NCBI RefSeq assembly: GCF_000422965.1
Contig: NZ_AUHB01000011.1
Location: forward strand, 124,001 to 188,000
Direction of reading: 5' to 3'
Origin: Pleomorphomonas oryzae DSM 16300
GTDB taxonomy: Bacteria; Pseudomonadota; Alphaproteobacteria; Rhizobiales; Pleomorphomonadaceae
DNA length: 64,000 nt
This document shows, piece by piece, positions 1 to 8,230 of this stretch (the stretch's first letter is position 1; every line of letters starts with the position of its first letter). A model generated the notes under the pieces. That model ran no database searches. It was given only the letters and a program-made list of their open reading frames with translations, and had not been told where the DNA came from. The translations under genes were made by a program, and so were the position numbers.

Positions 1-264
1 CTGGAGATCGCGGACGGTTTGCTGAACCTCGACCTTGATGGCTCCGTCGTCCCTGCGCTCGAAGCCGACGGGCTCGACGTTTGGATCGATCATGGCCCAT
101 TGATGCGTCCAATAGGCGCGGATGGCCTCGCGTCCATAAACGTAGCCGCCCTCCATGCCATTGGCCCAAGCGACATTGTCGGTCAGGGCGGCGAGTACGC
201 CGTCGATGTCGCGCATGTTGAACCGGTCGTAGAGGTCCTGCAGAAACGCGATGCTGTCATCCAT
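1..264 (-). CDS. SnoaL-like / NTF2-fold protein, cut by window edge
   Basis: The reverse strand is open from the ATG at 264 to base 1, giving 88 codons without a stop. The product begins MDDSIAFLQDLYDRFNMRDI and contains an aspartate-rich segment followed by a tryptophan-containing strand (ALTDNVAWANG, then AYWTHQW). This is the usual beginning of small SnoaL-like proteins of the NTF2 fold, which are normally 110-140 residues, so roughly the last third lies outside the window. Members include enzymes and binding proteins, and nothing visible fixes a substrate. The next gene on this strand is the AraC-type regulator 80 bp upstream; co-regulation is possible but not shown. Confidence 0.75.
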   Translation of the reverse strand, partial: MDDSIAFLQDLYDRFNMRDIDGVLAALTDNVAWANGMEGGYVYGREAIRAYWTHQWAMIDPNVEPVGFERRDDGAIKVEVQQTVRDLQ

Positions 265-344
265 GGTGCCTCGGTTGCGTAGGAGCTGTGACTTGCGAGA
301 TACGCGAGCGTGACAGGCAAAGTTCCAAACCTTATGACGCCGCC

Positions 345-1220
345 TCACCCCGCCGCCTTCTGCATGGCCAGCCACCGCCCCGGCGGCATGCCGAAGGCGC
401 TGCGGAAATGGCGGGTGAAGTGGGCCTGATCGGCAAAGCCGGCGTCCAGCGCCGCGTCGGCGAGGCGGGTGCCCCGGGCGATCAGCCGCTTGGCGCGATC
501 GAGCCGGCGCATCACCAGGAAGCGGTGCGGGCTGGTGCCGGTGAGGCGGCGGAACTGGCGCGCCAGCTCGTAGCGGTCGAGACCGGTGACCGCTTCCAAC
601 GTCTCTGAGCGGACGGCCTCCATGGCATGGGCTTCGAGATAGTCGCGGGCGCGGCGGACGGCCGCCTCGGCGGTGGCCGACGATCTTGTCTGCCTGAGTC
701 CGGCCTGGCGGACGAGGCCAGCGGCGAGGCGCATCAACACGTCGTCCATCTGAAGGTCGCCGGGCTCGCCGTCGAGGTCGGCCAGGATGTCGGCCAGCGC
801 CTGCCAGAGGCCGGCATCTTGCACCACGGGGTCGGCGACAAAGGGCAGGGCGCCGGGGGAGGCGCCCGTGGCGGCGATCATCTCCGGCGGCAGGTAGATC
901 ATGCGGTAGATGAGGCCAGCCTCGTCGCCGGCCGCGCCGTCGTGCAGCTCGTCGGGGTGCAGCACGATGACGTTGCCGGGCCGGCTGAACCGCTCGATGC
1001 CGCGATAGCGGAAAGTCTGCACGCCGTGCAGCGTCAGGCCCAGCGCGTAGGTGTCGTGGCGGTGCGGCGAGAAGCCGTTGCCGTGAAAGCGCGCCTCCAG
1101 CCGCTCGACACCGCCGTCGTCAATGGAAACGCGCAGCCCGTCGCTGAAGCGGCCGCACGAACGTTCAAGACCGGCGGCGGTGCCGGGCGCTAATGCGTCA
1201 GCTCTTTCGACCCCTCTCAC
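345..1220 (-). CDS. AraC family transcriptional regulator (N-terminal AraC cupin, C-terminal double HTH)
   Basis: The N-terminal half has a cupin-like ligand domain with the segment FSPHRHDTYALGLTLHGVQTF and a later HPDELHDG, as in AraC regulators with an AraC_binding domain. The C-terminal hundred residues form the two helix-turn-helix units ending FADQAHFTRHFRSAFGMPPG, a standard AraC finish. The frame stays open to 1322, but that would overlap the divergent DUF2000 gene. An ATG at 1235 would overlap that gene's start codon, so the GTG at 1220 is preferred; no candidate has a clear ribosome-binding site and the start is uncertain. The back-to-back arrangement suggests that it regulates the DUF2000 gene. 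Confidence 0.85.
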   Translation of the reverse strand: MRGVERADALAPGTAAGLERSCGRFSDGLRVSIDDGGVERLEARFHGNGFSPHRHDTYALGLTLHGVQTFRYRGIERFSRPGNVIVLHPDELHDGAAGDEAGLIYRMIYLPPEMIAATGASPGALPFVADPVVQDAGLWQALADILADLDGEPGDLQMDDVLMRLAAGLVRQAGLRQTRSSATAEAAVRRARDYLEAHAMEAVRSETLEAVTGLDRYELARQFRRLTGTSPHRFLVMRRLDRAKRLIARGTRLADAALDAGFADQAHFTRHFRSAFGMPPGRWLAMQKAAG

Positions 1221-1233
1221 GGAGTTTGCCGGC

Positions 1234-1641
1234 ATGTTCGACACCAAGATCGCCCTCGTCGTCCGCGATGACCTCGCCACCTGGCAGAAGCTCAACGTCA
1301 CCGCCTTCCTGACGAGCGGCATCGTCGCGCAAACGCCAACGATTATCGGTGAAGCCTACCGGGATGCGGCCGGTCATGTCTACAACCCGATGTCGATCCA
1401 GCCGATGGTGGTGCTGGTCGCCGACCAGGAAACGTTGCGCACCATCCATAAGCGGTCGTTGGAGCGCGGCGTGGTGACGTCGGCCTATGTCGAGGAAATG
1501 TTCTCGACCGGTCACGACGGCGCCAACCGCGAAGTGTTCGCCAAGTTCTCGCCGGAGGACGCCAAGCTGGTGGGCATCGCGATGCGGGCCGAGAAGAAGG
1601 TGGTCGACAAGATCACCAAGGGGGCGAAGATGCACCCGTGA
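1234..1641 (+). CDS. DUF2000 family protein
   Basis: This 135-residue protein begins MFDTKIALVVRDDLATWQKL and carries PTIIGEAYRDAAGHVYNPM and a SIQPMVVLVAD strand, the pattern of the DUF2000 family, a compact alpha/beta fold related to peptidyl-tRNA hydrolase 2-like proteins. No biochemical role is established for bacterial members, and none is claimed here. A GGAG sequence lies nine bases before the ATG. The gene is divergent from an AraC regulator whose likely start is only about 13 bp away, so the two share a very short control region. Length fits the family. Confidence 0.8.
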   Translation: MFDTKIALVVRDDLATWQKLNVTAFLTSGIVAQTPTIIGEAYRDAAGHVYNPMSIQPMVVLVADQETLRTIHKRSLERGVVTSAYVEEMFSTGHDGANREVFAKFSPEDAKLVGIAMRAEKKVVDKITKGAKMHP

Positions 1642-1656
1642 GGGGAGCAATTTCGT

Positions 1657-2180
1657 CAATAAGTTGTAGTCGCCACTGGCGCGTGTTTCCAGCCGCACCA
1701 TATGGAGGGCGGTGACAATCAGGCATACGCCAGAGGCATCAATGTATGACAAGGACCCGTCCGGCTTCCATGAAGCCTTGGGTTTATCGCGGTCCGCCGC
1801 ACTGGAACAGATCTGGGCTCCCCATCGCAGCCCGGACTATGCGCCCGGCAGCGACGAGTCCGAGCAAGTTTCTGTCGGCCAACTTACCAACGACCCGAAG
1901 TTTTCAGAGGGGCAGGAAGCTGGCTCCAAGCGATCCCTTGGCGAGAAAATCATCGATGACATGGCGTACTCGCTGTTTGACGGAATAACGGACGCCCTGT
2001 TTTCCAACTGGTGACTCAGCAATAGGCCATGGTGGCGCGCTGCTCGCGCAGCGTCCATTAGAAGGCCGCTACAACCTATTGGCCGATTCCGAGACATATA
2101 CGCACCACAGCGACCCCCGCCCTGAGGGACGGTAGGCCGGACGCGGCGAATGGCATCGGGATCTCGTCAATAGGTTGTAG
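1657..2180. repeat. Three copies of a 13-bp repeat around a decayed J-domain unit
   Basis: CAATAAGTTGTAG occurs at 1657-1669. The near-identical CAATAGGTTGTAG occurs at 2168-2180, and its exact inverse CTACAACCTATTG occurs at 2069-2081. The first and third copies lie at corresponding places upstream of the two J-domain genes, so they mark the ends of a tandem duplication of roughly 0.5 kb. The inverse copy forms a 13-bp inverted repeat with the third, separated by 86 bp. No transposase or integron integrase is nearby. Confidence 0.6.
1742..2014 (+). pseudogene. Decayed J-domain protein copy (short ORF, 90 residues)
   Basis: The product begins MYDKDPSGFHEALGLSRSAA, which lines up with the start of the J-domain protein 500 bp downstream (IHNDPMDLYRALGLTSSATM). 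The likeness stops after the first helix: the second helix and the HPD motif, needed to stimulate Hsp70, are missing. The rest of the protein (acidic, ending SLFDGITDALFSNW) does not resemble the transmembrane or C-terminal parts of its neighbour. It could be a remnant or a new small protein that captured a J-domain start. An upstream in-frame ATG at 1712 exists, but homology supports 1742. No strong ribosome-binding site is seen. Confidence 0.5.
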
Positions 2181-2251
2181 ACGCGACTCGCTTACGGTTG
2201 GCTCTCCGTCCATATCGGACGGCACCAACCGGCGAGTTTCCCGAGGCGGCG

Positions 2252-3136
2252 ATGATCCACAACGACCCCATGGACCTTTACCGTGCCCTCGGGCTGACCT
2301 CATCGGCGACCATGGAGGAGATCGGCGCGGCTTTCAGAAAGCGGGCAAAGGAAACCCACCCGGACAGCACGGGACAGGCGTCGGCCGACGCGTTTCGCGA
2401 GATGTCAGACGCCTACGATATTCTGGGGGACCCGGTCCGCCGTCAAGAGTACGACAGAGTCGCCCGCGAGCTCTACGAAGAGCAGCAGGGGGGCCGGGAG
2501 GCAGTGCGGCTATCTGAGCCGTGGTCTGCACGGCCGTCCGCACGGCGGACAACGCGCTGGCCCATACGGGCCATCGCGCGCGTCTTGACGCTTCTGGTCG
2601 GCTGCGCGTTACTCGTTTGGGCGGCCATCGATATGAATGACGAAAGGAACGCCGAGATCGCACTTATCCATGAAAGAGAGGTGGACATCGAGCGGCGCTT
2701 TCCGACGTGCGCGAGCCCTCCTTTTGCCGGAACAATTTTGGGGGTCGAGGCGCAGAACGCTGGCTCGTATACTGTATTGCTTGAGAATAGTAGCTTGTAT
2801 AACATTATCGCGAAGGTGCGAGATGTAAATTCTGGACAGGTCGTTGTGTCTTTCTATATACCGCGTGGGCGGTTGGTTTCATACGATTATCTTTCCGAAA
2901 AGAATTATAAAATACAGTATGCTTTTGGAACCAAGTTGGACGTCGAGTGCAGAAATTTGATAGAGCCTGTTGCAATCAGTGAAAATTTTATGGACTTTGA
3001 CAAAAGTGGATCAGATAGGATCATCTACTATAGATTCGACTATCTTCCGCGCGACTATCCTGCCGACTATGGCCGCCATAGTCGTCCAGCTATCTATTAC
3101 GTGCGAGTTCCGCTGCGGGAGTTTCTAAAACCCTAG
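2252..3136 (+). CDS. Membrane-anchored J-domain (DnaJ-like) protein
   Basis: Residues 5-70 form a J-domain: LYRALGLTSSATMEEIGAAF, then the diagnostic HPD within KETHPDS, then AYDILGDPVRRQEYD. This domain recruits and stimulates DnaK-type Hsp70. A single hydrophobic segment near residues 107-127 (LTLLVGCALLVWAA) follows, and the remaining 170 residues probably face the periplasm. There is no G/F-rich or zinc domain, so this is a class C J-protein. The first 430 bases are GC-rich, but from about 2690 to 3030 the sequence becomes clearly AT-rich, as though the C-terminal domain has a different origin. The ATG at 2252 is chosen because it aligns with the decayed copy upstream. Confidence 0.8.
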   Translation: MIHNDPMDLYRALGLTSSATMEEIGAAFRKRAKETHPDSTGQASADAFREMSDAYDILGDPVRRQEYDRVARELYEEQQGGREAVRLSEPWSARPSARRTTRWPIRAIARVLTLLVGCALLVWAAIDMNDERNAEIALIHEREVDIERRFPTCASPPFAGTILGVEAQNAGSYTVLLENSSLYNIIAKVRDVNSGQVVVSFYIPRGRLVSYDYLSEKNYKIQYAFGTKLDVECRNLIEPVAISENFMDFDKSGSDRIIYYRFDYLPRDYPADYGRHSRPAIYYVRVPLREFLKP

Positions 3137-3280
3137 GCGAAGCCGATATCTCTTGGAGTGGCTCAGACAGATGCCTAAGGAGGCCGTCACTGCGAAGGCG
3201 CGAAGGTGTTTCCGTTGAGCTTCCCCTCTATGCACTTCGTCCCAACAACGTCAACGTGAATCCCAACTCGGCATATATTC

Positions 3281-3308
3281 TTGCCATTTGGCGTGAAGCG
3301 CCTATATT
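3281..3308 (+). promoter_or_regulatory. Predicted sigma-70 promoter of the xre-res operon
   Basis: A TTGCCA -35 box at 3281-3286 is followed after 16 bases by a TATATT -10 box at 3303-3308. Transcription would begin near 3315, which leaves the ATG at 3332 with a short leader containing AGGA six bases upstream. The earlier in-frame ATG at 3317 would be practically leaderless. Confidence 0.55.
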
Positions 3309-3331
3309 CACGACAAATGACAGGACAGGCC

Positions 3332-3748
3332 ATGCTGCTGCAACCCATCGAAACCACTCCGATCGAGCGTACCGAAAGCGCCGCCATCACCGACGAGGAA
3401 GCGGCGGCGCTGGCGCGGGCGACGGTCAATCTGTTCAAGGCGTGGAAGCTCAGCGATGCCGAGGCGACGACGCTGCTCGGCGGCCTGTCGACACGCACCT
3501 GGGCGCGCTGGAAGGAAGGCAGCATCGGGCGGATCGATCGTGATCTCCGCATGCGCATGGCGCACCTGATGGGCATCCACAAGGGGCTGCGCTACCTCTT
3601 CAAGGAGCCGGCGCGCGGCTATGAGTGGGTGCGCAAACCCAACGACACCTTCGACGGCAAGTCGGCGCTCGACCTGATGCTGCGTGGCGAACTGTCGGAT
3701 CTCTCGGACATGCGCGCCTATCTCGACGCCGAGCGGGGCGCGTGGTGA
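3332..3748 (+). CDS. Xre/MbcA/ParS-type antitoxin
   Basis: The protein is about 138 residues. An Xre-like N-terminal region (ARATVNLFKAWKLSDAEATT, with the recognition segment STRTWARWKEG) is followed by the C-terminal toxin-binding domain formerly DUF2384, here GLRYLFKEPARGYEWVRKPN and the ending SDLSDMRAYLDAERGAW. This is the antitoxin of RES-Xre modules: it neutralises the RES toxin by covering its active site and usually represses its own operon. AGGA six bases before the ATG at 3332 supports this start. The stop overlaps the start of the toxin gene by four bases, a tight translational coupling typical of these pairs. Confidence 0.88.
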   Translation: MLLQPIETTPIERTESAAITDEEAAALARATVNLFKAWKLSDAEATTLLGGLSTRTWARWKEGSIGRIDRDLRMRMAHLMGIHKGLRYLFKEPARGYEWVRKPNDTFDGKSALDLMLRGELSDLSDMRAYLDAERGAW

Positions 3749-4455
3749 CCGACGCCGTCGGGGTTGTCAGGCGGCGGGTTACGTGGCCGAGAACCTATCG
3801 CATCATCCGCTCCATCCACCCGCCGATCGACCTGTTCGAGGATATCGCCGACCCGCATGACTGGGAGGCGCTGGCCGCCGTCGAGGCGAAAACCAATCCG
3901 CGCGTGCGCGGCCTGATCGGCGATCTCGGCAAGGTGCCAAAGTGGAGGCGGGTCGGCGGCCCCAACGCCAGCTATCTGATGGCGCCCTTCGTCCATTGCT
4001 CGCCGCTCAGGCCCGGCCGCTTCACCGACGGCAGCTATGGCCTCTACTATGCCGGCGACAGCGAGGACGTGGCGATCGCCGAGACGATCTATCACCACCA
4101 GCGCTTCATGGCGGCGACCCGGGAAGCGCCGGGCTGGACGTCGGATTTCCGGGTGCTGGTGGGGGCGGTCGACGCCGATCTCGACGACGTCAGCGCCGTG
4201 CCGGGCGCGCTCGATCCGGACGATTACGCCGCCTCGCAAGCGCTGGGGCGGCAGTTGCGCGGCGCCGGCAGCGACGGCGTGGTCTATCCGAGCGTGCGCC
4301 GGACCGGCGGCTGGTGCATCGGCATCTTCTGGCCCGACGTGATCCCCATCCCCGTTCAGGGCGCCCACTATTGCTACCACTGGAACGGCACGCGGGTGGA
4401 CTTCGTCAAGCGCTACGAGGCGGACGAGACGAACACGGTGTTCGAGGTGGTGTGA
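3745..4455 (+). CDS. RES-domain toxin (NAD+-consuming, RES-Xre system)
   Basis: The RES fold is visible from TYRIIRS (the conserved arginine) through FTDGSYGLYYAGDSEDVAIA, which carries the tyrosine and the glutamate of the active site, to the C-terminal VVYPSVRRTGG. Known RES toxins (MbcT, ParT and Pseudomonas homologues) degrade or transfer from NAD+, causing growth arrest. The start is a GTG at 3745 that overlaps the antitoxin stop; a GTG one codon earlier is equally possible. At 236 residues it is at the long end for the family. All expected polar residues appear present, so it is probably active. Confidence 0.87.
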   Translation: MTDAVGVVRRRVTWPRTYRIIRSIHPPIDLFEDIADPHDWEALAAVEAKTNPRVRGLIGDLGKVPKWRRVGGPNASYLMAPFVHCSPLRPGRFTDGSYGLYYAGDSEDVAIAETIYHHQRFMAATREAPGWTSDFRVLVGAVDADLDDVSAVPGALDPDDYAASQALGRQLRGAGSDGVVYPSVRRTGGWCIGIFWPDVIPIPVQGAHYCYHWNGTRVDFVKRYEADETNTVFEVV

Positions 4456-4574
4456 GGCAGACGGCTCGACCAGCGCGACCTCCCGCCGAAATTTTCGGGA
4501 CAAAGGCCGGCCTCCCCTTGTGCGGTGAGGGTCATTTCTGCTGAATTCCGGAACCACCACTTCGCGGGTACGCC

Positions 4575-5903
4575 ATGGTCGCCGGTCCTATGCCTGTCCT
4601 CTGTCGTTCCCTCTGGCTCGCGGCGTTTTTGGCCACATTGTCCGGCCCAGCCTTGGCCTTCGGCGAGGACTACTACACCAGCGACAAGGTCTATGACAAA
4701 GACGGCAAGTGGACGATTTCGGTCAACACCACCCGCAAGTCCTGCCTGATGCATATGGCCTATGACGACGATACCGTCATCGAGGTCGGCGGTGACCACA
4801 GCGAGGACGAGTTCTCCTATTTCCTCATGTTCGGCAACGAGTCCTGGGCCTACGAGGAGGACGAGGACTATGGCGTCATCGTCAAGTACGACCGGCGCAG
4901 CACCTGGACCGGCGATGGCGTCGGCGTGAAGGTCAACGATTACAAGGGCGTCGCCGTCGAGGGCGTGAAGGAGGAGGCCGTTGAGGAGTTTGCCGGCGGC
5001 AGCAGGCTGAACCTCAAGATTGGCCGCCACGATTACGGCAATTACAGTCTGTCCGGCACGCAGAAGGGCCTCGCCAAGCTACGCGAATGTATCGCCGCCG
5101 TGGATGACGGCAGCATTTCGCTGAAGGCGATCGACGACAGCTATCAGGCAGACGCCAGCCCGACACCATCACGACCGGACAAGAGCCATCGCGGGAACAC
5201 GACGACCGGTGGCGTTCGCGACGACGCGCCGAGCGACAAGACGGAGCCGAGCGACAAGACGGAGCCCACCATTGCCTCCGGCACCGGATTCTTCGTCGAC
5301 GATGCCGGCCATCTCCTGACTAACGCGCATGTGGTGGAAGGCTGCAGCAAGGCAACGCTCAGGCTCGGCAAGGACCACACCGAGCCCGCCACCATCGTGG
5401 CGCGGGAGACAACCAAGGATCTCGCGCTTCTGAAGATGCGCGGCCAGAGCCCTGCCGTCGCCAAGTTCCGCGCCGCGCCGCCGATCCGCCTGGGAGATTC
5501 GGTGGTGGTGTTCGGCTACCCACTGACGGGTTATCTGTCGAGCAGCGGCAACCTCTCCACCGGCCTGGTGGCGTCGCTGGCCGGTACCGAGGACAACGAG
5601 GCGGAGATGCAGATCTCGGCACCCGTCCAGAGCGGCAACAGCGGCGGCGCGGTGGTCGATCAATCGGGCCATGTCGTCGGCGTCGTCGTTGCCAAGTCGA
5701 ACATCCAGACCATCGAAAACGACGACATCGAGGTGATCCAGAACGCCAACTTCGCCATCAAGGCCGACGTGGCCAAGGCTTTCCTCGACGATCATTTCGT
5801 CGCCTATAAGAGCGAAGCGCCGGGCGATGACCTGAAGACGCCCGATGTCGCGGAGATCGCCCGTGCCTTCAGCGCCCAGGTGACCTGCGAGGTGACGGAG
5901 TAG
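4575..5903 (+). CDS. Secreted trypsin-like serine protease with a unique N-terminal domain
   Basis: A signal peptide (CRSLWLAAFLATLSGPALA) precedes an acidic domain of about 170 residues that I do not recognise. A low-complexity linker follows, in which SDKTEP is repeated exactly twice. The S1 protease domain starts with GTGFFVDDAGHLLTNAHVVE (catalytic His), has TTKDLALLKM (Asp) and PVQSGNSGGAVVD (nucleophilic Ser), so the triad is complete. There is no PDZ domain, unlike DegP/HtrA. It should act in the periplasm or outside the cell. An ATG at 4590 is an alternative start. The neighbouring AraC gene is convergent, with only six bases between stops. Confidence 0.88.
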   Translation: MVAGPMPVLCRSLWLAAFLATLSGPALAFGEDYYTSDKVYDKDGKWTISVNTTRKSCLMHMAYDDDTVIEVGGDHSEDEFSYFLMFGNESWAYEEDEDYGVIVKYDRRSTWTGDGVGVKVNDYKGVAVEGVKEEAVEEFAGGSRLNLKIGRHDYGNYSLSGTQKGLAKLRECIAAVDDGSISLKAIDDSYQADASPTPSRPDKSHRGNTTTGGVRDDAPSDKTEPSDKTEPTIASGTGFFVDDAGHLLTNAHVVEGCSKATLRLGKDHTEPATIVARETTKDLALLKMRGQSPAVAKFRAAPPIRLGDSVVVFGYPLTGYLSSSGNLSTGLVASLAGTEDNEAEMQISAPVQSGNSGGAVVDQSGHVVGVVVAKSNIQTIENDDIEVIQNANFAIKADVAKAFLDDHFVAYKSEAPGDDLKTPDVAEIARAFSAQVTCEVTE

Positions 5904-5909
5904 CACCCC

Positions 5910-6800
5910 TCACGCCGCCACCGATTTCTCGCGCGAGGCCTTGATGTCGCGGCCGGGCGGCTGGCCGAACAGGCGGGCGTATTCGCGGGTGAACTGCTGC
6001 ACGCTTTCGTAGCCCACCTCGTAGGCGGCGAGGCTGGCGCTCCGGCCTTCCGACAGCATCAGGCGGCGGGCTTCAATGAGGCGCAGTTGCTTCTGGAACT
6101 GCAGCGGCGACAGTGAGGTGATCGCCTTGAAATGCTGGTGGAAGGCCGAGGGGCTGAGACCGGCGATATCGGCCAGCCGCTCCACGCGGATGGGCGCGGC
6201 GAACTCGGCGCGCAGCACGGCGATGGCGCGGGAGATCCGCTGGGCGTGGCTGTCCTTGACGCCGAGGCTGCGCATGGCGCCGCCGTGCCGGCCGGCAAGG
6301 AGCCAGTAATGCAATTCGCGCAGCAGCTGGTTGCCGAGAACGGCCAGCGAGGCGGGGCGATCGAGCAGGCGCATCAGGCGGAGCGCGGCATCTGCCACTT
6401 CGGCATCGGTCGGCTCGACGCGGACGGCCGGGCCGAGCGGCGAGGGGGCGGCGGCCATTTCGATGGCGAGTTCCTCGACGAGGCCGAGGTCGAGCTCCAG
6501 CACCAGCGAAAAATAGGGCACGGCCGGGCTGGCCTCGGTGATCTGGCTGACGGTGGGCACGTCGGCGGAGATCAGCAGCGATGCGCCGGCGCCGAAATCG
6601 AGCGTCTCCGGGCCGATGGTCACCCGCTTCTCGCCCTGCAGTACCAGCGCCACCAGGGGGCGGTTGATGGCATATTGCAGCGCGCTGGGCATGGTGGCGC
6701 GGATGACGGCAAGGCCGGGGATCGGCGTCGGCGCGACACCCGAGGCGTCGGCATGGACGGCGGCATGGCGGCGGACGGCGGAGAGCAGCGTTTCGGTCAT
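5910..6800 (-). CDS. AraC family regulator (AraC_N type), divergent from an SDR
   Basis: This 296-residue protein has the N-terminal AraC_N domain seen in regulators beside oxidoreductases (PGLAVIRATMPSALQYAINRP, then VALVLQGEKRVTIG) and a C-terminal pair of HTH motifs containing LADIAGLSPSAFHQHFKAIT and YEVGYESVQQFTREYARLFG. The ATG at 6800 is used because the longer open frame runs through the intergenic region. The SDR gene starts 211 bp away on the other strand, and such AraC proteins usually activate the divergent reductase in response to small organic compounds. The whole arrangement has a paralogue at 55.6-57.3 kb in this window. Confidence 0.88.
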   Translation of the reverse strand: MTETLLSAVRRHAAVHADASGVAPTPIPGLAVIRATMPSALQYAINRPLVALVLQGEKRVTIGPETLDFGAGASLLISADVPTVSQITEASPAVPYFSLVLELDLGLVEELAIEMAAAPSPLGPAVRVEPTDAEVADAALRLMRLLDRPASLAVLGNQLLRELHYWLLAGRHGGAMRSLGVKDSHAQRISRAIAVLRAEFAAPIRVERLADIAGLSPSAFHQHFKAITSLSPLQFQKQLRLIEARRLMLSEGRSASLAAYEVGYESVQQFTREYARLFGQPPGRDIKASREKSVAA

Positions 6801-7011
6801 AGGAGAAAAGTAGGCACGACGGGCTGATGCGCGCAAGAGGGCGTGGAGGATCGGGCAAAGAGGCGCGAGGTCTAGGCAAAGCCAGGTGGCGCTACTGACG
6901 GGTGGTGACAGTTCCTCTGAAGGATCAGGCAAAAAGCGGCCAGCTTCAGGCAACCGCAGGTGATCGCGCCGGGCGATGATCGTCCCGTCAAACGAACCAA
7001 GGAGACGGCAC

Positions 7012-7764
7012 ATGACCATCGCACTCATCACCGGCGCCAACCGTGGCCTCGGCCGCAACGTCGCCACCAGCATCGCCCGCCGTGGCGGCGATGTGATCGT
7101 CACCTATCGCGGCAACAAGGCCGAGGCCGACGCGGTGGTGTTCGAGATCACCACCATGGGCCGCAAGGCGGTGGCGCTGAAGCTCGACGTTAGCGACATC
7201 AACAGCTTTCAAGGCTTTGCCGAAACGCTCCAGACGACGCTGAGGGACGTCTGGGGGCGCGACAGCTTCGATCACCTCGTCCACAACGCCGGCCACGGCG
7301 AGATGGCGGCCTTCGCTGACACCACCGAGGCGCAGTTCGACGGCCTCATCACCGTGCATGTGAAGGGGGTGTTCTTCCTGACGCAGGCGCTGCTGCCGAT
7401 GATCGCCGATGGCGGCCGCATCGTCACCTACTCCTCGGGGCTGACGCGCGTCTCCTACCCCGGCTTCTCGGCCTATTCGGCGGCCAAGGGGGCGATCGAG
7501 GTGCTGACGGTCTATCTCGCCAGGGAGCTCGGGGCGCGCGGCATCACCGCCAACTGCGTGGCGCCCGGCGCGATCGCCACCGATTTCCTGGGCGGCGCAG
7601 TGCGCGATACGCCGGAGTATAACGAGGCCTTCGCCAACATGATCGCGCTCGGGCGCGTCGGCCTGCCCGATGACATCGGCCCGATGATCGCCAGCCTCTT
7701 GGGCGAGGACAATCGCTGGGTGACGGCGCAGCGGATCGAGGTGTCGGGCGGCCAGGTCATCTGA
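7012..7764 (+). CDS. Short-chain dehydrogenase/reductase
   Basis: A classical SDR of 250 residues: the cofactor motif TGANRGLG lies near the N-terminus, NAG appears as HNAG, the catalytic tyrosine and lysine are in SAYSAAKGA, and the C-terminal ISVSGG-like strand appears as IEVSGGQ. The first basic residue after the glycine motif and the RGN segment suggest NADP(H). GGAGA before the ATG at 7012 supports this start. The divergent AraC regulator probably controls it. It is clearly paralogous to the SDR at 56588, sharing FDGL..VHVKG.FFLTQALLP and the C-terminal DDNRWV-type segment. Confidence 0.9.
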   Translation: MTIALITGANRGLGRNVATSIARRGGDVIVTYRGNKAEADAVVFEITTMGRKAVALKLDVSDINSFQGFAETLQTTLRDVWGRDSFDHLVHNAGHGEMAAFADTTEAQFDGLITVHVKGVFFLTQALLPMIADGGRIVTYSSGLTRVSYPGFSAYSAAKGAIEVLTVYLARELGARGITANCVAPGAIATDFLGGAVRDTPEYNEAFANMIALGRVGLPDDIGPMIASLLGEDNRWVTAQRIEVSGGQVI

Positions 7765-7900
7765 AAGCCTGGGGACGCGCGACGAGGCGAGGGCGCTCGA
7801 TGGGCTCCCTCGCTTTGCCTACCGCAACCAAAGCGCGATTGCCTTGGGAATGGCAACAGCCTTAGCTTTCCGTCGAGACGCACAGCGGCGAGGCAGGCCC

Positions 7901-8212
7901 ATGGTTGACCCGTTCCCACCGATCTCTGTGAAGCGGGACCCGGAAGGTCTCGCGCTGGTCGTCGAGGTGACGCTGCCGCAGATCTCGAGCTGGCTGATGC
8001 ATCAGTTCGAAGACCTGCCGGAACATCTGCTGCAGCATATCCGCGACCTCGATCTGCTCAAGAAGGCGCTGGCGCCGCTCTACGACGAGATGGCCGATGG
8101 CGACAGCCTGTGGCTCTGCCGTGGCCGCCCGACGGGGCCGCACGCCGACGAAGGCGTGGCGCTGGTTCGCGAGGGGCGGCCGATCCTCTATATGCGCATG
8201 GTCAGCCATTGA
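7901..8212 (+). CDS. Small protein of unknown function (103 residues)
   Basis: I do not recognise this gene. It encodes a soluble, mildly acidic protein with a central amphipathic region (ISSWLMHQFEDLPEHLLQHI) and a C-terminus with alternating strands ending RPILYMRMVSH. No signal peptide or membrane segment is present. The frame is open upstream to 7844, but the ATG at 7901 is preferred because the preceding stretch reads like intergenic sequence. GC content matches its neighbours. It lies downstream of the SDR with a 136-bp gap, and a mosaic palindromic repeat begins just after its stop, so it probably forms its own unit. Confidence 0.55.
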   Translation: MVDPFPPISVKRDPEGLALVVEVTLPQISSWLMHQFEDLPEHLLQHIRDLDLLKKALAPLYDEMADGDSLWLCRGRPTGPHADEGVALVREGRPILYMRMVSH

Positions 8213-8230
8213 TCGGAGGGCGCGCTCTTG

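Noticed and set aside
2069-2180. Possible integron attC site formed by the 13-bp inverted repeat
   Set aside because: The ends do not fit the RYYYAAC and GTTRRRY consensus and no integron integrase or cassette array is visible.
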